The notes: generated by a model from the sequence alone, not told the origin. DNA of 64,000 nucleotides from Bradyrhizobium xenonodulans (GCF_027594865.1 NZ_CP089391.1:7594501-7658500), one strand, 5' to 3'. Shown: positions 43,452-53,060, numbered from the stretch's first letter. Program-made: numbers and translations.

Positions 43452-44681
43452 TTGCTTTTCGGAAGAACACTGCGAACCGCCGCGCTCGCGACGGCGGTCG
43501 CGACCCTCGCCTCCGGCGCTGCCCTTGCCCAGAAGAAATACGACACCGGCGCGTCCGATACCGAGATCAAGATCGGCAACATCATGCCGTACAGCGGTCC
43601 GGCGTCGGCCTACGGCATCATCGGCAAGACCGAAGAAGCCTATTTCAAGATGATCAACGACAAGGGCGGCATCAACGGCCGCAAGATCAACTTCGTCAGC
43701 TATGACGACGCCTATTCGCCGCCGAAGGCCGTCGAGCAGGTCCGCAAGCTGGTCGAGAGCGACGAGGTGCTGGCCGTCTACAATCCGCTCGGCACGCCGT
43801 CCAACACCGCGATCCAGAAGTACCTGAACGCCAAGAAGATTCCGCAGCTGTTCGTCGCCACCGGCGCGACCAAGTGGAACGACCCGAAGAACTTCCCCTG
43901 GACCATCGGCTGGCAGCCCTCCTACCAGAGCGAAGCGCAGATCTACGCGAAATGGCTGATGAAGGAGAAGCCGAACGCCAAGGTCGCGATCCTCTATCAG
44001 AACGACGATTTCGGCAAAGACTACCTCAAGGGCACCAAGGACGGTCTCGGCGCCAAGGGCGCGTCCATGATCATCATGGAAGAGAGCTATGAGATCTCCG
44101 AGCCGTCGATCGACGGCCACATCGTCAAGATCAAGGCCGCCAATCCCGACGTGCTGCTGATCTACGCGATGCCGAAATTCGCCGCCCAGACCATCAAGAA
44201 GACCGCCGAGCTGAGCTGGAAGCCGCTCCAGATCCTCACCAACGTGTCGATCTCGGTCGGCAGCGTGATGAAGCCGGCCGGCTTCGAGGCCTCGCAGGAC
44301 GTGCTGTCGGCGGCCTATGCCAAGGACTCCACCGACCCGCAATGGGCCAACGATCCCGGCATGAAGAGGTGGAACGAGTTCGTCGACAAGTACATGCCCG
44401 GCGCCGACAAGACCGACACCGGCATGGTTTACGGCTATGGCGCGGCGTCGACCCTGGTCAAGACGCTAGAAATGTGCGGCGACGACCTCACCCGCGCCAA
44501 CCTGATGAAGCAGGCCGCCAGCCTGAAGGATTTTGCGCCGGACACGTTGCTGCCCGGTGTCAAGATCAACACCAGTACCACCGACTTCGCCCCGATTTCG
44601 CAGCTCCAGATGCAGCGCTTCAAGGGCGAGAAATGGGAACTTTTCGGCGAGATCATCAGCGGCGACGTCGCCTCCGAGTGA
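43452..44681 (+). CDS. Periplasmic receptor 1 of the ABC importer (LivK class; TTG start)
   Basis: A 409-residue receptor of the type I periplasmic binding fold. The start is TTG at 43452 behind AAGGAG, giving a signal peptide LRTAALATAVATLASGAALAQ. The mature protein starts QKKYDTGASDTEIKIGNIMP. Lobe-1 ligand-loop residues are VLAVYNPLGTPSN and the second-lobe loop is LLIYAMPKFAA. It is the first of three tandem paralogues and lies directly behind the permease genes. A hairpin terminator follows 40 bases after its stop. Confidence 0.93.
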   Translation: MLFGRTLRTAALATAVATLASGAALAQKKYDTGASDTEIKIGNIMPYSGPASAYGIIGKTEEAYFKMINDKGGINGRKINFVSYDDAYSPPKAVEQVRKLVESDEVLAVYNPLGTPSNTAIQKYLNAKKIPQLFVATGATKWNDPKNFPWTIGWQPSYQSEAQIYAKWLMKEKPNAKVAILYQNDDFGKDYLKGTKDGLGAKGASMIIMEESYEISEPSIDGHIVKIKAANPDVLLIYAMPKFAAQTIKKTAELSWKPLQILTNVSISVGSVMKPAGFEASQDVLSAAYAKDSTDPQWANDPGMKRWNEFVDKYMPGADKTDTGMVYGYGAASTLVKTLEMCGDDLTRANLMKQAASLKDFAPDTLLPGVKINTSTTDFAPISQLQMQRFKGEKWELFGEIISGDVASE

Positions 44682-44720
44682 CGCACTGCGTCATAGTCCA
44701 AACCTCATCCTCATCGACGA

Positions 44721-44751
44721 AGCCCCCGCGGACAACCGCGGGGGCTTTTTG
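44721..44751 (+). terminator. Terminator after receptor 1
   Basis: AGCCCCCGCG and CGCGGGGGCT form a 10-base-pair stem around GACAAC, followed by TTTTTG, a standard rho-independent terminator. It separates receptor 1 from receptor 2, though some read-through is possible. Confidence 0.92.
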
Positions 44752-44809
44752 TTGACGTCAAGCGTCAATCTTGTTCAATGCAGCGCCGATCCATTCCGGG
44801 TGGAGAAAG

Positions 44810-46036
44810 ATGACTGTCGTTCGATTTCAGGTTGCGGCCTTCTCGGCCGGGCTCGCTTTGTGCACTGCGATGAGCGGCCCGGCACTGGCGCAAAAGAAAT
44901 ACGACAGCGGCGCCTCCGATACTGAAATCAAGATCGGCAACATCATGCCTTATAGCGGGCCAGCCTCCGCCTATGCCGCGATCGGCAGGACCGAGGAAGC
45001 CTATTTCAACAAGGTCAATGCCGAAGGCGGCATCAACGGCCGCAAGATCAAGTTCATCTCCTACGACGACGGCTATTCGCCGTCGAAGACGGTGGAGCAG
45101 GCGCGCAAGCTAGTCGAGAGCGACAATGTGCTGCTGATCTTCGGCTCGCTCGGCACCTCCACCAACGGCGCCATCCGCAAATACATGAACGAGAAGAAAG
45201 TCCCGCAGCTGTTCGTCGCGAGCGGCGCTTCCAAGTGGAACGATCCGAAGCAATATCCGTGGACGATGGGCTGGCAGCCGAGCTACGCCAGCGAGGCGCG
45301 CATCTACGCCAAATACATCATGAAGGAGAAGCCGGACGCGAAGATCGGCGTGCTCTACCAGAACGACGATTTCGGCAAGGACTATCTGAAGGGCCTGAAG
45401 GATGGCCTGGGCGCGAAAGCGTCGATGATCGCGATGGAAGACAGCTACGACACCTCCGAGCCCGCGATCGACGAGCACGTCGTCAAGCTGAAGGCCTCGG
45501 GCGCCGACGTCTTCATCAGCATCACCACGCCGAAATTCGCGGCGCAAGCCATCAAGAAGGCGGCCGAGATCAACTGGCACCCGGTGCATATCATCTCCAA
45601 CGTCTCGGCATCGGTCGGCGGCGTGCTGGAGCCGGCGGGGATCGAGATCTCGCAAGGCATCCTGTCGGCGAGCTACACCAAGGACGGCTCCGACCCACAA
45701 TGGAACGGCGATGACGGCATGAAGAAGTTCTACAACTTCCTCGCGCAATACGACCCGAAGGCCAGCAAGCTCGATGCCGGCGTGGTGTTCGGCTACGCCG
45801 CCGCCCAAACCATGGTGAAGGTGCTGCAGATGTGCGGCGACGAGCTCACCCATGAGAACGTCATGAAGCAGGCGGCGTCCTTGAAGGATTTCGAGCCGGA
45901 CACGCTCTTGCCCGGCATCAAGATCAACACCGCCCCGGACAATTTCGCCCCGATCGAGCAGCTCCAGATGATGCGCTTCAAGGGCCGGAAATGGGAGCTG
46001 TTCGGCGACATCATCTCGAGCGAGATCGTCCACTGA
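44810..46036 (+). CDS. Periplasmic receptor 2 of the ABC importer (LivK class)
   Basis: A 408-residue paralogue of receptor 1. ATG 44810 has GGAG four bases upstream and gives a signal peptide ending GPALAQ, then QKKYDSGASDTEIKIGNIMP. Its ligand-loop residues differ from those of receptor 1: VLLIFGSLGTSTN and FISITTPKFAA. It lacks its own transporter genes and should use the LivGFHM-type components upstream. A hairpin terminator follows about 105 bases after the stop. Its promoter must lie in the 59 bases after the first terminator or depend on read-through. Confidence 0.93.
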   Translation: MTVVRFQVAAFSAGLALCTAMSGPALAQKKYDSGASDTEIKIGNIMPYSGPASAYAAIGRTEEAYFNKVNAEGGINGRKIKFISYDDGYSPSKTVEQARKLVESDNVLLIFGSLGTSTNGAIRKYMNEKKVPQLFVASGASKWNDPKQYPWTMGWQPSYASEARIYAKYIMKEKPDAKIGVLYQNDDFGKDYLKGLKDGLGAKASMIAMEDSYDTSEPAIDEHVVKLKASGADVFISITTPKFAAQAIKKAAEINWHPVHIISNVSASVGGVLEPAGIEISQGILSASYTKDGSDPQWNGDDGMKKFYNFLAQYDPKASKLDAGVVFGYAAAQTMVKVLQMCGDELTHENVMKQAASLKDFEPDTLLPGIKINTAPDNFAPIEQLQMMRFKGRKWELFGDIISSEIVH

Positions 46037-46141
46037 AGCCACGCAACTCAAGATCGCTTCTGACCAGCAAATCAACTCAAGACAGCCAACCTTCTCGCAA
46101 CCGCACACGCGCGCGCGCCGATCCTTAACGACTAAAGAAGC

Positions 46142-46170
46142 AGCCCCCGCGACGCAGCCGCGGGGGCTTT
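46142..46170 (+). terminator. Terminator after receptor 2
   Basis: AGCCCCCGCG and CGCGGGGGCT form a 10-base-pair stem around a nine-base region, followed by TTCTG. The stem is identical to that after receptor 1, suggesting the terminator was copied together with the gene. Confidence 0.9.
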
Positions 46171-46275
46171 CTGTTGAACGCTCCCGTCAAATCGTATTGA
46201 ATTGCGTTCGCGACGCCAAAAATAATCAAGCCAAGAAAAGGGACGCACACACACCAAGAAAATAGGGAGATAGGA

Positions 46276-47505
46276 ATGCCCGCTGTCACCGGCAAACTCG
46301 CGACCGCGTCACTGGCCCTCGCGCTCATTGCGGCCTCGGCCTCAACTGCATCGGCCCAGAAGAAATACGATACCGGCGCGACCGATACCGAAATCAAGAT
46401 CGGCAACATCATGCCCTACAGCGGACCGGCCTCCGCCTACGGCATCATCGGGCGGACCGAAGCCGCCTATTTCAAGAAGATCAACGACGAGGGCGGCATC
46501 AACGGCCGCAAGATCAACTTCATCAGCTACGACGACGCCTATTCGCCGCCGAAGACGGTGGAGCAGGCGCGCAAGCTGGTCGAGAGCGACGAGGTGCTGT
46601 TGATCTTCAACTCGCTCGGCACGCCGCCGAACACGGCGATCCAGAAATACATGAACTCGAAGAAGGTGCCGCAGCTCTTCGTCGCCACCGGCGCCACCAA
46701 GTGGAACGATCCGCAGAACTTCCCCTGGACGATGGGCTGGCAGCCCAACTACCAGAGCGAGACGCAGATCTATGCGAAGTGGCTGCTGAAGAACAAGCCG
46801 GACGCCAAGATCGCCGTGCTCTTCCAGAACGACGATTACGGCAAGGACTATCTGAAGGGCCTGAAGGACGGCCTGGGAGCGAAGGCCGCCTCGATGATCG
46901 TGATCGAGGAGAGCTACGAGACCTCCGAGCCGACCATCGACAATCACATCGTCAAGCTGAAGTCGACCGGCGCCGACGTCTTCATGAACATCACGACGCC
47001 GAAATTCGCGGCGCAGGCGATCAAGAAGAATGCCGAGATCGGCTGGAAGCCGCTGCACTTCCTCAACAACGTCTCGGCCTCCGTCGGCAGCGTGATGAAG
47101 CCGGCCGGATACGAGAACGGCCAGGACATCATCTCGGCCGATTATCTGAAGGACGCCGCGGATCCACAGTGGGCCGCCGATCCCGGCATGAAGGACTTCC
47201 TGGCCTTCATGGACAAGTACTTTCCGGAAGGCGACAAGCTCGATCACGGCACCATCGTCGGCTATGCCGTCGCGCAGACGCTGGTTCAGGTGCTCAAGCA
47301 AAGCGGCGACGACTTGACGCGTGCGAACATCATGAAGCAAGCCGCCAGCCTGAAGGACTTCCGCACGGAGGTGCTGCTGCCCGGCATCCAGATCAACACG
47401 TCCCCGACCGACTTCGCGCCGATCAGCCAGCTCCGGCTCGAGAAGTTCAAGGGCGAGAAATGGGACTTGTTCGGCGATGTGATCAGCGCCGACGTCGGCG
47501 GTTAG
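46276..47505 (+). CDS. Periplasmic receptor 3 of the ABC importer (LivK class)
   Basis: A 409-residue paralogue. ATG 46276 follows GGGAGATAGG. Signal peptide LATASLALALIAASASTASAQ, then QKKYDTGATDTEIKIGNIMP. The ligand loops are VLLIFNSLGTPPN and FMNITTPKFAA, a third version. Over the whole chain it looks closer to receptor 1 (shared VATGATKWNDP-NFPWT and SVGSVMKPAG) than receptor 2 in several blocks. A terminator follows. A 240-base gap from receptor 2 gives room for its own promoter. Confidence 0.93.
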   Translation: MPAVTGKLATASLALALIAASASTASAQKKYDTGATDTEIKIGNIMPYSGPASAYGIIGRTEAAYFKKINDEGGINGRKINFISYDDAYSPPKTVEQARKLVESDEVLLIFNSLGTPPNTAIQKYMNSKKVPQLFVATGATKWNDPQNFPWTMGWQPNYQSETQIYAKWLLKNKPDAKIAVLFQNDDYGKDYLKGLKDGLGAKAASMIVIEESYETSEPTIDNHIVKLKSTGADVFMNITTPKFAAQAIKKNAEIGWKPLHFLNNVSASVGSVMKPAGYENGQDIISADYLKDAADPQWAADPGMKDFLAFMDKYFPEGDKLDHGTIVGYAVAQTLVQVLKQSGDDLTRANIMKQAASLKDFRTEVLLPGIQINTSPTDFAPISQLRLEKFKGEKWDLFGDVISADVGG

Positions 47506-47528
47506 TCCCCTGAGAATACGACGATAAC

Positions 47529-47560
47529 AAGCCCCCTGCGAGATCATCGCAGGGGGCTTT
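47529..47560 (+). terminator. Terminator after receptor 3
   Basis: AAGCCCCCTGCG and CGCAGGGGGCTT pair over 12 bases around AGATCAT, ending in TTT. It is a good hairpin though with a short T-run. Confidence 0.88.
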
Positions 47561-47698
47561 GCCATGCGCCGATTATGATCACGCGATTGCACAATCGAAT
47601 GATGGTAAAGTCTGCTTACGATTTCGCGCCCGATGCGGTAGGCATGTGAACCGGCGCGCTTGCCGCCGGTCTCTTCCGTTCGCCTAGGGCTTTTCGTC

Positions 47699-48982
47699 AT
47701 GACCGACCGACGTCCCCTGCTCCGCGCGCTCTACGACGCCGCCGTTGCCGCCGCCCATCCCAGCACGATTCTGGCGCCTCACTTGCGGCCCGCACCAAGA
47801 GGGCGCGTGATCTGCCTCGCCGCCGGCAAGGGCGCAGGCGCGATGGCCGCGGCCGCCGAGCGGCACTATCTCGACACGCTGAAGCTCGCGCCGGAGCGCC
47901 TCGTCGGCATCGCCACCACGCGCCACGGCTACGGCGTGCCGACGCGCCGCATCCGCGTGGTCGAGGCCGGCCATCCCGTGCCTGACGAGGCCGGCCTCAA
48001 GGGCGCGGCCGACACGCTCGCGCTCGCAGGCGAGGCCGGGCCGGACGATCTGCTCCTGGTGCTGCTGACCGGCGGCGGCTCGGCGAACTGGATCGCGCCG
48101 GTGGACGGCATCAGCTTTGCGCAGAAGCAGGCGGTCAACAAGGCGCTGCTCCGCTCCGGCGCGCCGATCGGCGAGATGAACACGGTCAGGAAACATCTGT
48201 CGCGGATCAAGGGCGGCCGTCTCGCGCGCGCCGGCAGGAATGCCGCCGAGATCGTGACGCTCGCGATCTCCGACGTGCCGCATGACGATCCCTCGGCGAT
48301 CGCCTCCGGTCCCACCGTGCCGGATCCGACCACGCTGGCGGATGCGCGCGCGATCGTGGCCAGATACAAGCTCGACATCGACGATGCCGTCCGCCGCGCG
48401 CTCGACGATCCCAACAACGAAAGCTGCAAGCCCGACGATGCCGCCTTCGCGCGGGCATCGTTCGAGCTGATCGCGCGGCCCAAGCAGTCACTCGACGCCG
48501 CGGTGAAGCTCGCGCGCGAGGCCGGCTACGAGACCATCGACCTCGGCGCCGACCTCGAAGGCGAAGCGCGCGAGGTCGCTGCCGATCATGCCAGGCTCGC
48601 GCTCGAGGCTCGCGCGCAAGGCAAGCGCATCGCGATCCTCTCCGGCGGCGAGCTCACCGTCACCGTCCGCGGCAATGGCCGCGGCGGCCCCAACCAGGAA
48701 TACGCGCTGGCGCTCGCCGCGTTGTTGAAGGACACGCCCGACATCTCGGCGCTTGCCGGCGATACCGACGGCGCCGACGGCGGTGCCGGCCATCCCACCG
48801 ATCCCGCCGGCGCGTTGATCGACGCCGCGACCTTCGCGAAGATGAAGACGCAGGGGCTTCAGCCGCAGGCCTATCTCGACAACAACGACGCGACGACGTT
48901 CTTCGAGGCGACGGGCGATCTGCTGCAGCCGGGCCCGACGCTGACCAATGTGAACGACATCAGGGTGATTCTCGTCGATTGA
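47699..48982 (+). CDS. Glycerate 2-kinase (MOFRL family, TtuD/GckA type)
   Basis: A 427-residue kinase. The N-terminal DUF4147 domain has ICLAAGKGAGAMAAAAERHY, VEAGHPVPDEAG, LLVLLTGGGSANWIAP and NTVRKHLSRIKGGRLA, including the conserved catalytic Lys and Arg. The C-terminal MOFRL domain has ILSGGELTVTVRGNGRGGPNQEYALALA and AGDTDGADG. It phosphorylates glycerate, usually to 2-phosphoglycerate, in hydroxypyruvate or tartrate use. ATG 47699 is chosen because the 13 upstream codons are unlike the family. It follows the terminator of receptor 3 and is an independent unit. Confidence 0.92.
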   Translation: MTDRRPLLRALYDAAVAAAHPSTILAPHLRPAPRGRVICLAAGKGAGAMAAAAERHYLDTLKLAPERLVGIATTRHGYGVPTRRIRVVEAGHPVPDEAGLKGAADTLALAGEAGPDDLLLVLLTGGGSANWIAPVDGISFAQKQAVNKALLRSGAPIGEMNTVRKHLSRIKGGRLARAGRNAAEIVTLAISDVPHDDPSAIASGPTVPDPTTLADARAIVARYKLDIDDAVRRALDDPNNESCKPDDAAFARASFELIARPKQSLDAAVKLAREAGYETIDLGADLEGEAREVAADHARLALEARAQGKRIAILSGGELTVTVRGNGRGGPNQEYALALAALLKDTPDISALAGDTDGADGGAGHPTDPAGALIDAATFAKMKTQGLQPQAYLDNNDATTFFEATGDLLQPGPTLTNVNDIRVILVD

Positions 48983-49198
48983 CCCGGCGCGTCGCGGGAG
49001 CGCCACCGGCTCGCGGAAGGCTTTCCGCGCCACCATAGTTAACGATGTCTGAGCCGGCGCGGCCATTCCCGTGACCGCCGGCGTCGCCCTTAACCTCGCG
49101 TTCGCCGCAGTTTCAGGAAGATGCCCTGGAACCGGGCAAATTGTTGGGCTCATTCACCACCGCCTGCTCTAATCCGCGCTGGTCTGGGGACAGCGCGC

Positions 49199-51292
49199 AT
49201 GGACAGTGATCAGGAGGCCGCAGGCATTGACCCGCTCGTGCTCGGCGAGCTGCTGACCTGCGCCGCCAATAATCTGTGGCTCGGGATCATCCTCTTCGGC
49301 AGCGACCGCAAGGTCATCTTCTGCAATCGGCGCTACACGGAAATGTACGCGCTCGCGCCCGCGCAGGTGCGCGCAGGCACGCCGATCAGGAACCTGATCG
49401 AGCATCGGCTCAAACTGGGCCTCAACGTCCGCGGAGACGCCGGCGCCTATGTCCGCGCCCGCACGGAAGGTGCCGTCACCAGAGAGCAAACCGTCCAGCA
49501 ATTCGCCGACGGAAGGATCATCGCCTACACCATCCACCCCCTGCCCGACGGCGGCGGCATGGCGACCCACGAAGACATTACCGAGCGCGAAGAGCTCAGT
49601 GCACGGCTGCAGGAGCGCAACTTTCAGTTCGACATCGCGATCAACAACATGTCGCACGGGCTCTGCTTCTTCGACGCGAACCACCGCCTGCTGGTCTGCA
49701 ATACGCACTATGTCGACATGTACGGCCTGCCGCCCGACCGCGTTCGTCCGGGCACACCGCTCTCGGAGATCCTGGACCTGCGCTTCGAGGCCGGCAGCGT
49801 GCCGGCGATGACGCGCGAGGAATACGCCAGATGGCGGACCGGTGTCGCGACGTCCGCCGAGCCTACCGACAGCATCGTCGAGATGCGGAACGGACGCACC
49901 TTCAAGATCAGGCACCGGCCGATGCCCGATCTCGGCTGGGTTGCGACCCACGAGGACATCACCGAGCAGCGCAAGGCGGAGCTGCGGATCGCGCATATGG
50001 CGCATCACGATGCGCTGACGGACCTTGCCAACCGTGTCCTGCTCGGCGAGCGCCTCAAGCAGGCGCTCGAACAGGACCGGATGTTCGCGGTCCATCACAT
50101 CGACCTCGACAAGTTCAAGGCCGTCAACGACACGCTGGGCCATCAGGCCGGCGACATCCTGCTGCAGGACGTCAGCCGCCGCCTCAGGCTGCTCGCCCGC
50201 GACAGCGATACGATCGCGCGCATGGGCGGCGATGAATTCGTCATCCTGCAGACGCCGATTTCCGGCCGCAGCGAGGCGGATGTGCTGGCGCGTGACGTCG
50301 TCAGCAGGCTGAGCGCGCCATTCGGGCTCGACGGACACCAGGCCGTTGCAAGCGCCAGCATCGGGATCGCCATTGCGCCGGGCGACGGGTCGACGCCCGA
50401 GCAGCTCCTGCACAACGCCGACCTCGCGCTGTATCGCGCCAAGAGCGACGGCCGCGGCATGTACCGCTTCTTCGAACCGGCCATGGACGAAGAGGCGCAA
50501 AGCCGTCGCGCGCTGGAGCAGGATTTGCGCAGCGGCCTCGCGGCCGGCGAGTTCGAGCTGCATTACCAGCCGATCGTGAAGACCGACGGCCGCGAGATCA
50601 CCGGGTTCGAGGCGCTGATCCGCTGGCGACATCCGCGGCGCGGGCTCGTCGCGCCAAACAGCTTCATTCCGCTTGCCGAAGAGATCGGCCTGATCGTGCC
50701 GATCGGCGAATGGGTGATCCGGCAGGCCTGTGCCACCGCGAGCCGCTGGCCGTCCCATATGCACGTCGCCGTCAACATCTCGGCGGTGCAATTCCGCCAG
50801 GCGGGCCTCACGGAGGTGATCGTCGGCGCGCTGGCCGCTTCCGGGCTCGATCCGCAGCGGCTGGAGATCGAGATCACGGAAAGCGTCCTGCTGCAGGACC
50901 GGAACGGCACGCTGGCGACGCTGCACCAGCTCCGCGCGCTCGGCATCAGGATCGCCATGGATGATTTCGGCACCGGCTATTCCTCACTGACCTATCTGCA
51001 GTGCTTTCCTTTCGACAAGATCAAGATCGACCGGTCCTTCGTCAGCGGAGTCGGCAATGATGCGGGATCCCTCAGCATCGTGCGGGCGGTGGCGGCGATG
51101 GCGCGCGGACTGGGCATGACAACCACGGCCGAGGGCGTCGAGACCGACGAGCAGCGCGACCGGATCACGGCGGAAGGCTGCACGGAAATGCAGGGCTATC
51201 TGTTCAGCCGTCCCTTGCCCGCAGCAGAGATCGAGCGCCGCTTCCTGTCCGCGGAAGCGCCTGTCAGGCCCGATCGGTTCGCTGCGGCGTAA
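49199..51292 (+). CDS. PAS-PAS-GGDEF-EAL cyclic-di-GMP enzyme
   Basis: A 697-residue signalling protein without membrane segments. Two PAS domains of the PAS_7/PAS-fold type (about 20-125 and 145-255; each ends THEDITE) precede a GGDEF domain (about 270-430) with an intact RMGGDEFV near residue 343 and an EAL domain (about 440-690) with GFEALIRWRHP near 470, NISAVQFRQ, ITESVLL and MDDFGTGYSSL near 586. Both catalytic motif sets are complete, so it may both make and break down c-di-GMP. The PAS domains probably sense a soluble or redox cue. ATG 49199 gives the family-like N-terminus. Confidence 0.92.
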   Translation: MDSDQEAAGIDPLVLGELLTCAANNLWLGIILFGSDRKVIFCNRRYTEMYALAPAQVRAGTPIRNLIEHRLKLGLNVRGDAGAYVRARTEGAVTREQTVQQFADGRIIAYTIHPLPDGGGMATHEDITEREELSARLQERNFQFDIAINNMSHGLCFFDANHRLLVCNTHYVDMYGLPPDRVRPGTPLSEILDLRFEAGSVPAMTREEYARWRTGVATSAEPTDSIVEMRNGRTFKIRHRPMPDLGWVATHEDITEQRKAELRIAHMAHHDALTDLANRVLLGERLKQALEQDRMFAVHHIDLDKFKAVNDTLGHQAGDILLQDVSRRLRLLARDSDTIARMGGDEFVILQTPISGRSEADVLARDVVSRLSAPFGLDGHQAVASASIGIAIAPGDGSTPEQLLHNADLALYRAKSDGRGMYRFFEPAMDEEAQSRRALEQDLRSGLAAGEFELHYQPIVKTDGREITGFEALIRWRHPRRGLVAPNSFIPLAEEIGLIVPIGEWVIRQACATASRWPSHMHVAVNISAVQFRQAGLTEVIVGALAASGLDPQRLEIEITESVLLQDRNGTLATLHQLRALGIRIAMDDFGTGYSSLTYLQCFPFDKIKIDRSFVSGVGNDAGSLSIVRAVAAMARGLGMTTTAEGVETDEQRDRITAEGCTEMQGYLFSRPLPAAEIERRFLSAEAPVRPDRFAAA

Positions 51293-51322
51293 CCGCCGGC
51301 GACCCGGGCGGGACCGCAGCCC

Positions 51323-51844
51323 TCAAAACTCGTTCGCGATCTTCGAGAGCATCCCGAGCAGAGCTTCACGGTTGGCCTGGCCGAGCAGCTCGTTCAGCCG
51401 CGACTCGTGCTTGGTGGCGACGAGCTTCTTGGCCCGCGTCAGCACGGCCTTGCCCTTGTCGGTCAGGACCAGGATGTGCGAGCGGCGGTCGTTGGTGGAG
51501 CGGATCCGCGCGCAAAGGTCGCGGCTCTCGAGATTGTCGAGCAGGGCCACGAAATTCGGACGCAGGATGCCGAGGGTGGAGGCGACCTCGGTCTGGTTAC
51601 GGCCCGGATTCTTCTCGACCAGCAGCAGCACGGAGAACTGCGCCGGCGTCAGCTGGAGCGAGGCCATGCAGCGCAGGAAGTTCTCGAACACCTTCAGCTG
51701 CGCCCGTTTCAGCACATAGCCGAGCTGCTCCGAGAGCTCGCCGAGTTGGAGGGCCTCGGGCTGCGCCTCGGCCGCGTCCTTGCGGCCCTTGGCGGCCTCG
51801 CCGGGTTTTTCAGAAGACTTTTCAGCGGTTTTGGAAACGGTCAT
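51323..51844 (-). CDS. MarR-family transcriptional regulator
   Basis: A 173-residue regulator with a charged, low-complexity N-terminal tail (SKTAEKSSEKPGEAAKGRKDAAEAQ) and a MarR winged-helix domain: LQLTPAQFSVLLLVEKNPGRNQTEVASTLGILRPNFVALLDNLESRDLCARIRSTNDRRSHILVLTDKG. It faces away from the second ABC transporter, with a clear dyad between, so it probably represses that transporter and itself. MarR regulators of aromatic degradation such as BadR or HpaR-type proteins have similar layouts; the ligand is unknown. Confidence 0.9.
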   Translation of the reverse strand: MTVSKTAEKSSEKPGEAAKGRKDAAEAQPEALQLGELSEQLGYVLKRAQLKVFENFLRCMASLQLTPAQFSVLLLVEKNPGRNQTEVASTLGILRPNFVALLDNLESRDLCARIRSTNDRRSHILVLTDKGKAVLTRAKKLVATKHESRLNELLGQANREALLGMLSKIANEF

Positions 51845-51903
51845 CGCCTCGTGCTCGTGATCCCGCTAAATTCGAGGCGGGTCGTCCGCCCACCCTTGAA
51901 GTT

Positions 51904-51937
51904 ATATTTGATAATTGTTATGGACCATATCAAATAT
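51904..51937. promoter_or_regulatory. Dyad between MarR gene and ABC transporter genes
   Basis: ATATTTGAT (51904-51912) and ATCAAATAT (51929-51937) are perfect inverted nine-base arms separated by 16 bases in an AT-rich stretch, 60-90 bases upstream of both units. It is a good candidate for the MarR operator. Confidence 0.7.
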
Positions 51938-52019
51938 CGTCAGCGTTTCAATGGCTGTGAGCGGACCGTCCACCGCAATTGCGGAGACGGTCCTTGATCT
52001 TGAGGGGGAGCGTCCGGTC

Positions 52020-53060
52020 TTGAATACCACCATCATGCTGTTCCTGGTGCAGGACGGCATCACCAATGGCGCGATCTATGCGCTGCTCGGCCTGGCGCTG
52101 GTGCTGGTGTTCGCCGTCACGCGCGTCATCCTCATTCCCCAGGGCGAATTCGTCACCTATGGCGCGCTGACCTACGCTTCGCTCGCCGCGGGCCAGATGC
52201 CCGGCACGGCCAAGCTGGCGCTGGCGCTGGGCATCGGCGCCTTCGCCTTCGACCTGTTCGTGGCCCGCAAGGCGCTGCATGGCAGGCTGATCGTGCGCAG
52301 CTTCGTCGCCAACATCGTGCTGCCTTCCATCGTGCTGGCGCTGACGATCTACTTCGCCGCCCAGAAGCCGCCGGTCGCCGTCTGCATCGCGCTGTCGCTG
52401 GTGATCGTGGCAATGACCGGCCTGTATCTCTACCGCATCGCGTTCCAGCCGCTGGCGCACACCTCCGTGCTGGTGCTGCTGATCGCCTCCGTCGGCGTCC
52501 ATCTCGCGCTTCAGGGACTGGGCCTCTTGTTCTTCGGCGCCGAAGGCCAGCGCGGACCCGCCGTGCTGTCCGGCGCCTTCACCGCCGGTGCCCTGCGCTT
52601 CACCGGCCAGAGCCTCACCGTCTACGGCATCACCATCGCCTTCATCGTCGGGCTCTGGCTGTTCTTCGGGCTGACGCTCTACGGCAAGGCGCTGCGCGCA
52701 ACCGCCGTGAACCGGCTCGGTGCGCGGCTGGCCGGCATCCGTACCACCCTGTCGGGACAGATCGCCTTCCTGCTCGCGTCCGTCATCGGCGCGCTGTCGG
52801 GCATCATGATCGTGCCGATCACGACGCTCTATTACGACAGCGGCTTCCTGATCGGCCTGAAGGGCTTTGTCGCCGCGATCATCGGCGGCCTCGTCAGCTA
52901 CCCCCTCACCGCCGTCGCGGCGCTGGTCGTCGGCATCGTCGAGGCGTTCTCGTCCTTCTATGCCTCCAACTACAAGGAGGTGATCGTCTTCATGCTGCTG
53001 ATTCCCGTGCTGCTGCTGCGCTCGCTCGCCGCGCCTGCGGTCGAGGAAGAGAAGGACTGA
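52020..53060 (+). CDS. Branched-chain-type ABC permease (LivH class), second system
   Basis: A membrane protein of about 346 residues. It has QDGITNGAIYALLGLALVLVF, LIPQGEFVTYGALTYASLAAG, YRIAFQPLAHTSVLVLLIASVGVHLALQGLGLLFFG, and RLGARLAGIRTTLSGQIAFLLASVIGALSGIM. The start is uncertain: TTG 52020 has GGGGGAG nine bases upstream, ATG 52035 begins just before the conserved region, and the frame is open from 51915. It is the first gene of a three-gene transporter set that has a fused permease-ATPase next. Substrate unknown. Confidence 0.88.
   Translation: MNTTIMLFLVQDGITNGAIYALLGLALVLVFAVTRVILIPQGEFVTYGALTYASLAAGQMPGTAKLALALGIGAFAFDLFVARKALHGRLIVRSFVANIVLPSIVLALTIYFAAQKPPVAVCIALSLVIVAMTGLYLYRIAFQPLAHTSVLVLLIASVGVHLALQGLGLLFFGAEGQRGPAVLSGAFTAGALRFTGQSLTVYGITIAFIVGLWLFFGLTLYGKALRATAVNRLGARLAGIRTTLSGQIAFLLASVIGALSGIMIVPITTLYYDSGFLIGLKGFVAAIIGGLVSYPLTAVAALVVGIVEAFSSFYASNYKEVIVFMLLIPVLLLRSLAAPAVEEEKD

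Noticed and set aside
47561..47698. GATTG-CA-CAATC dyad upstream of the glycerate kinase gene
   Set aside because: Arms of only five bases with no adjacent regulator; too weak to call.
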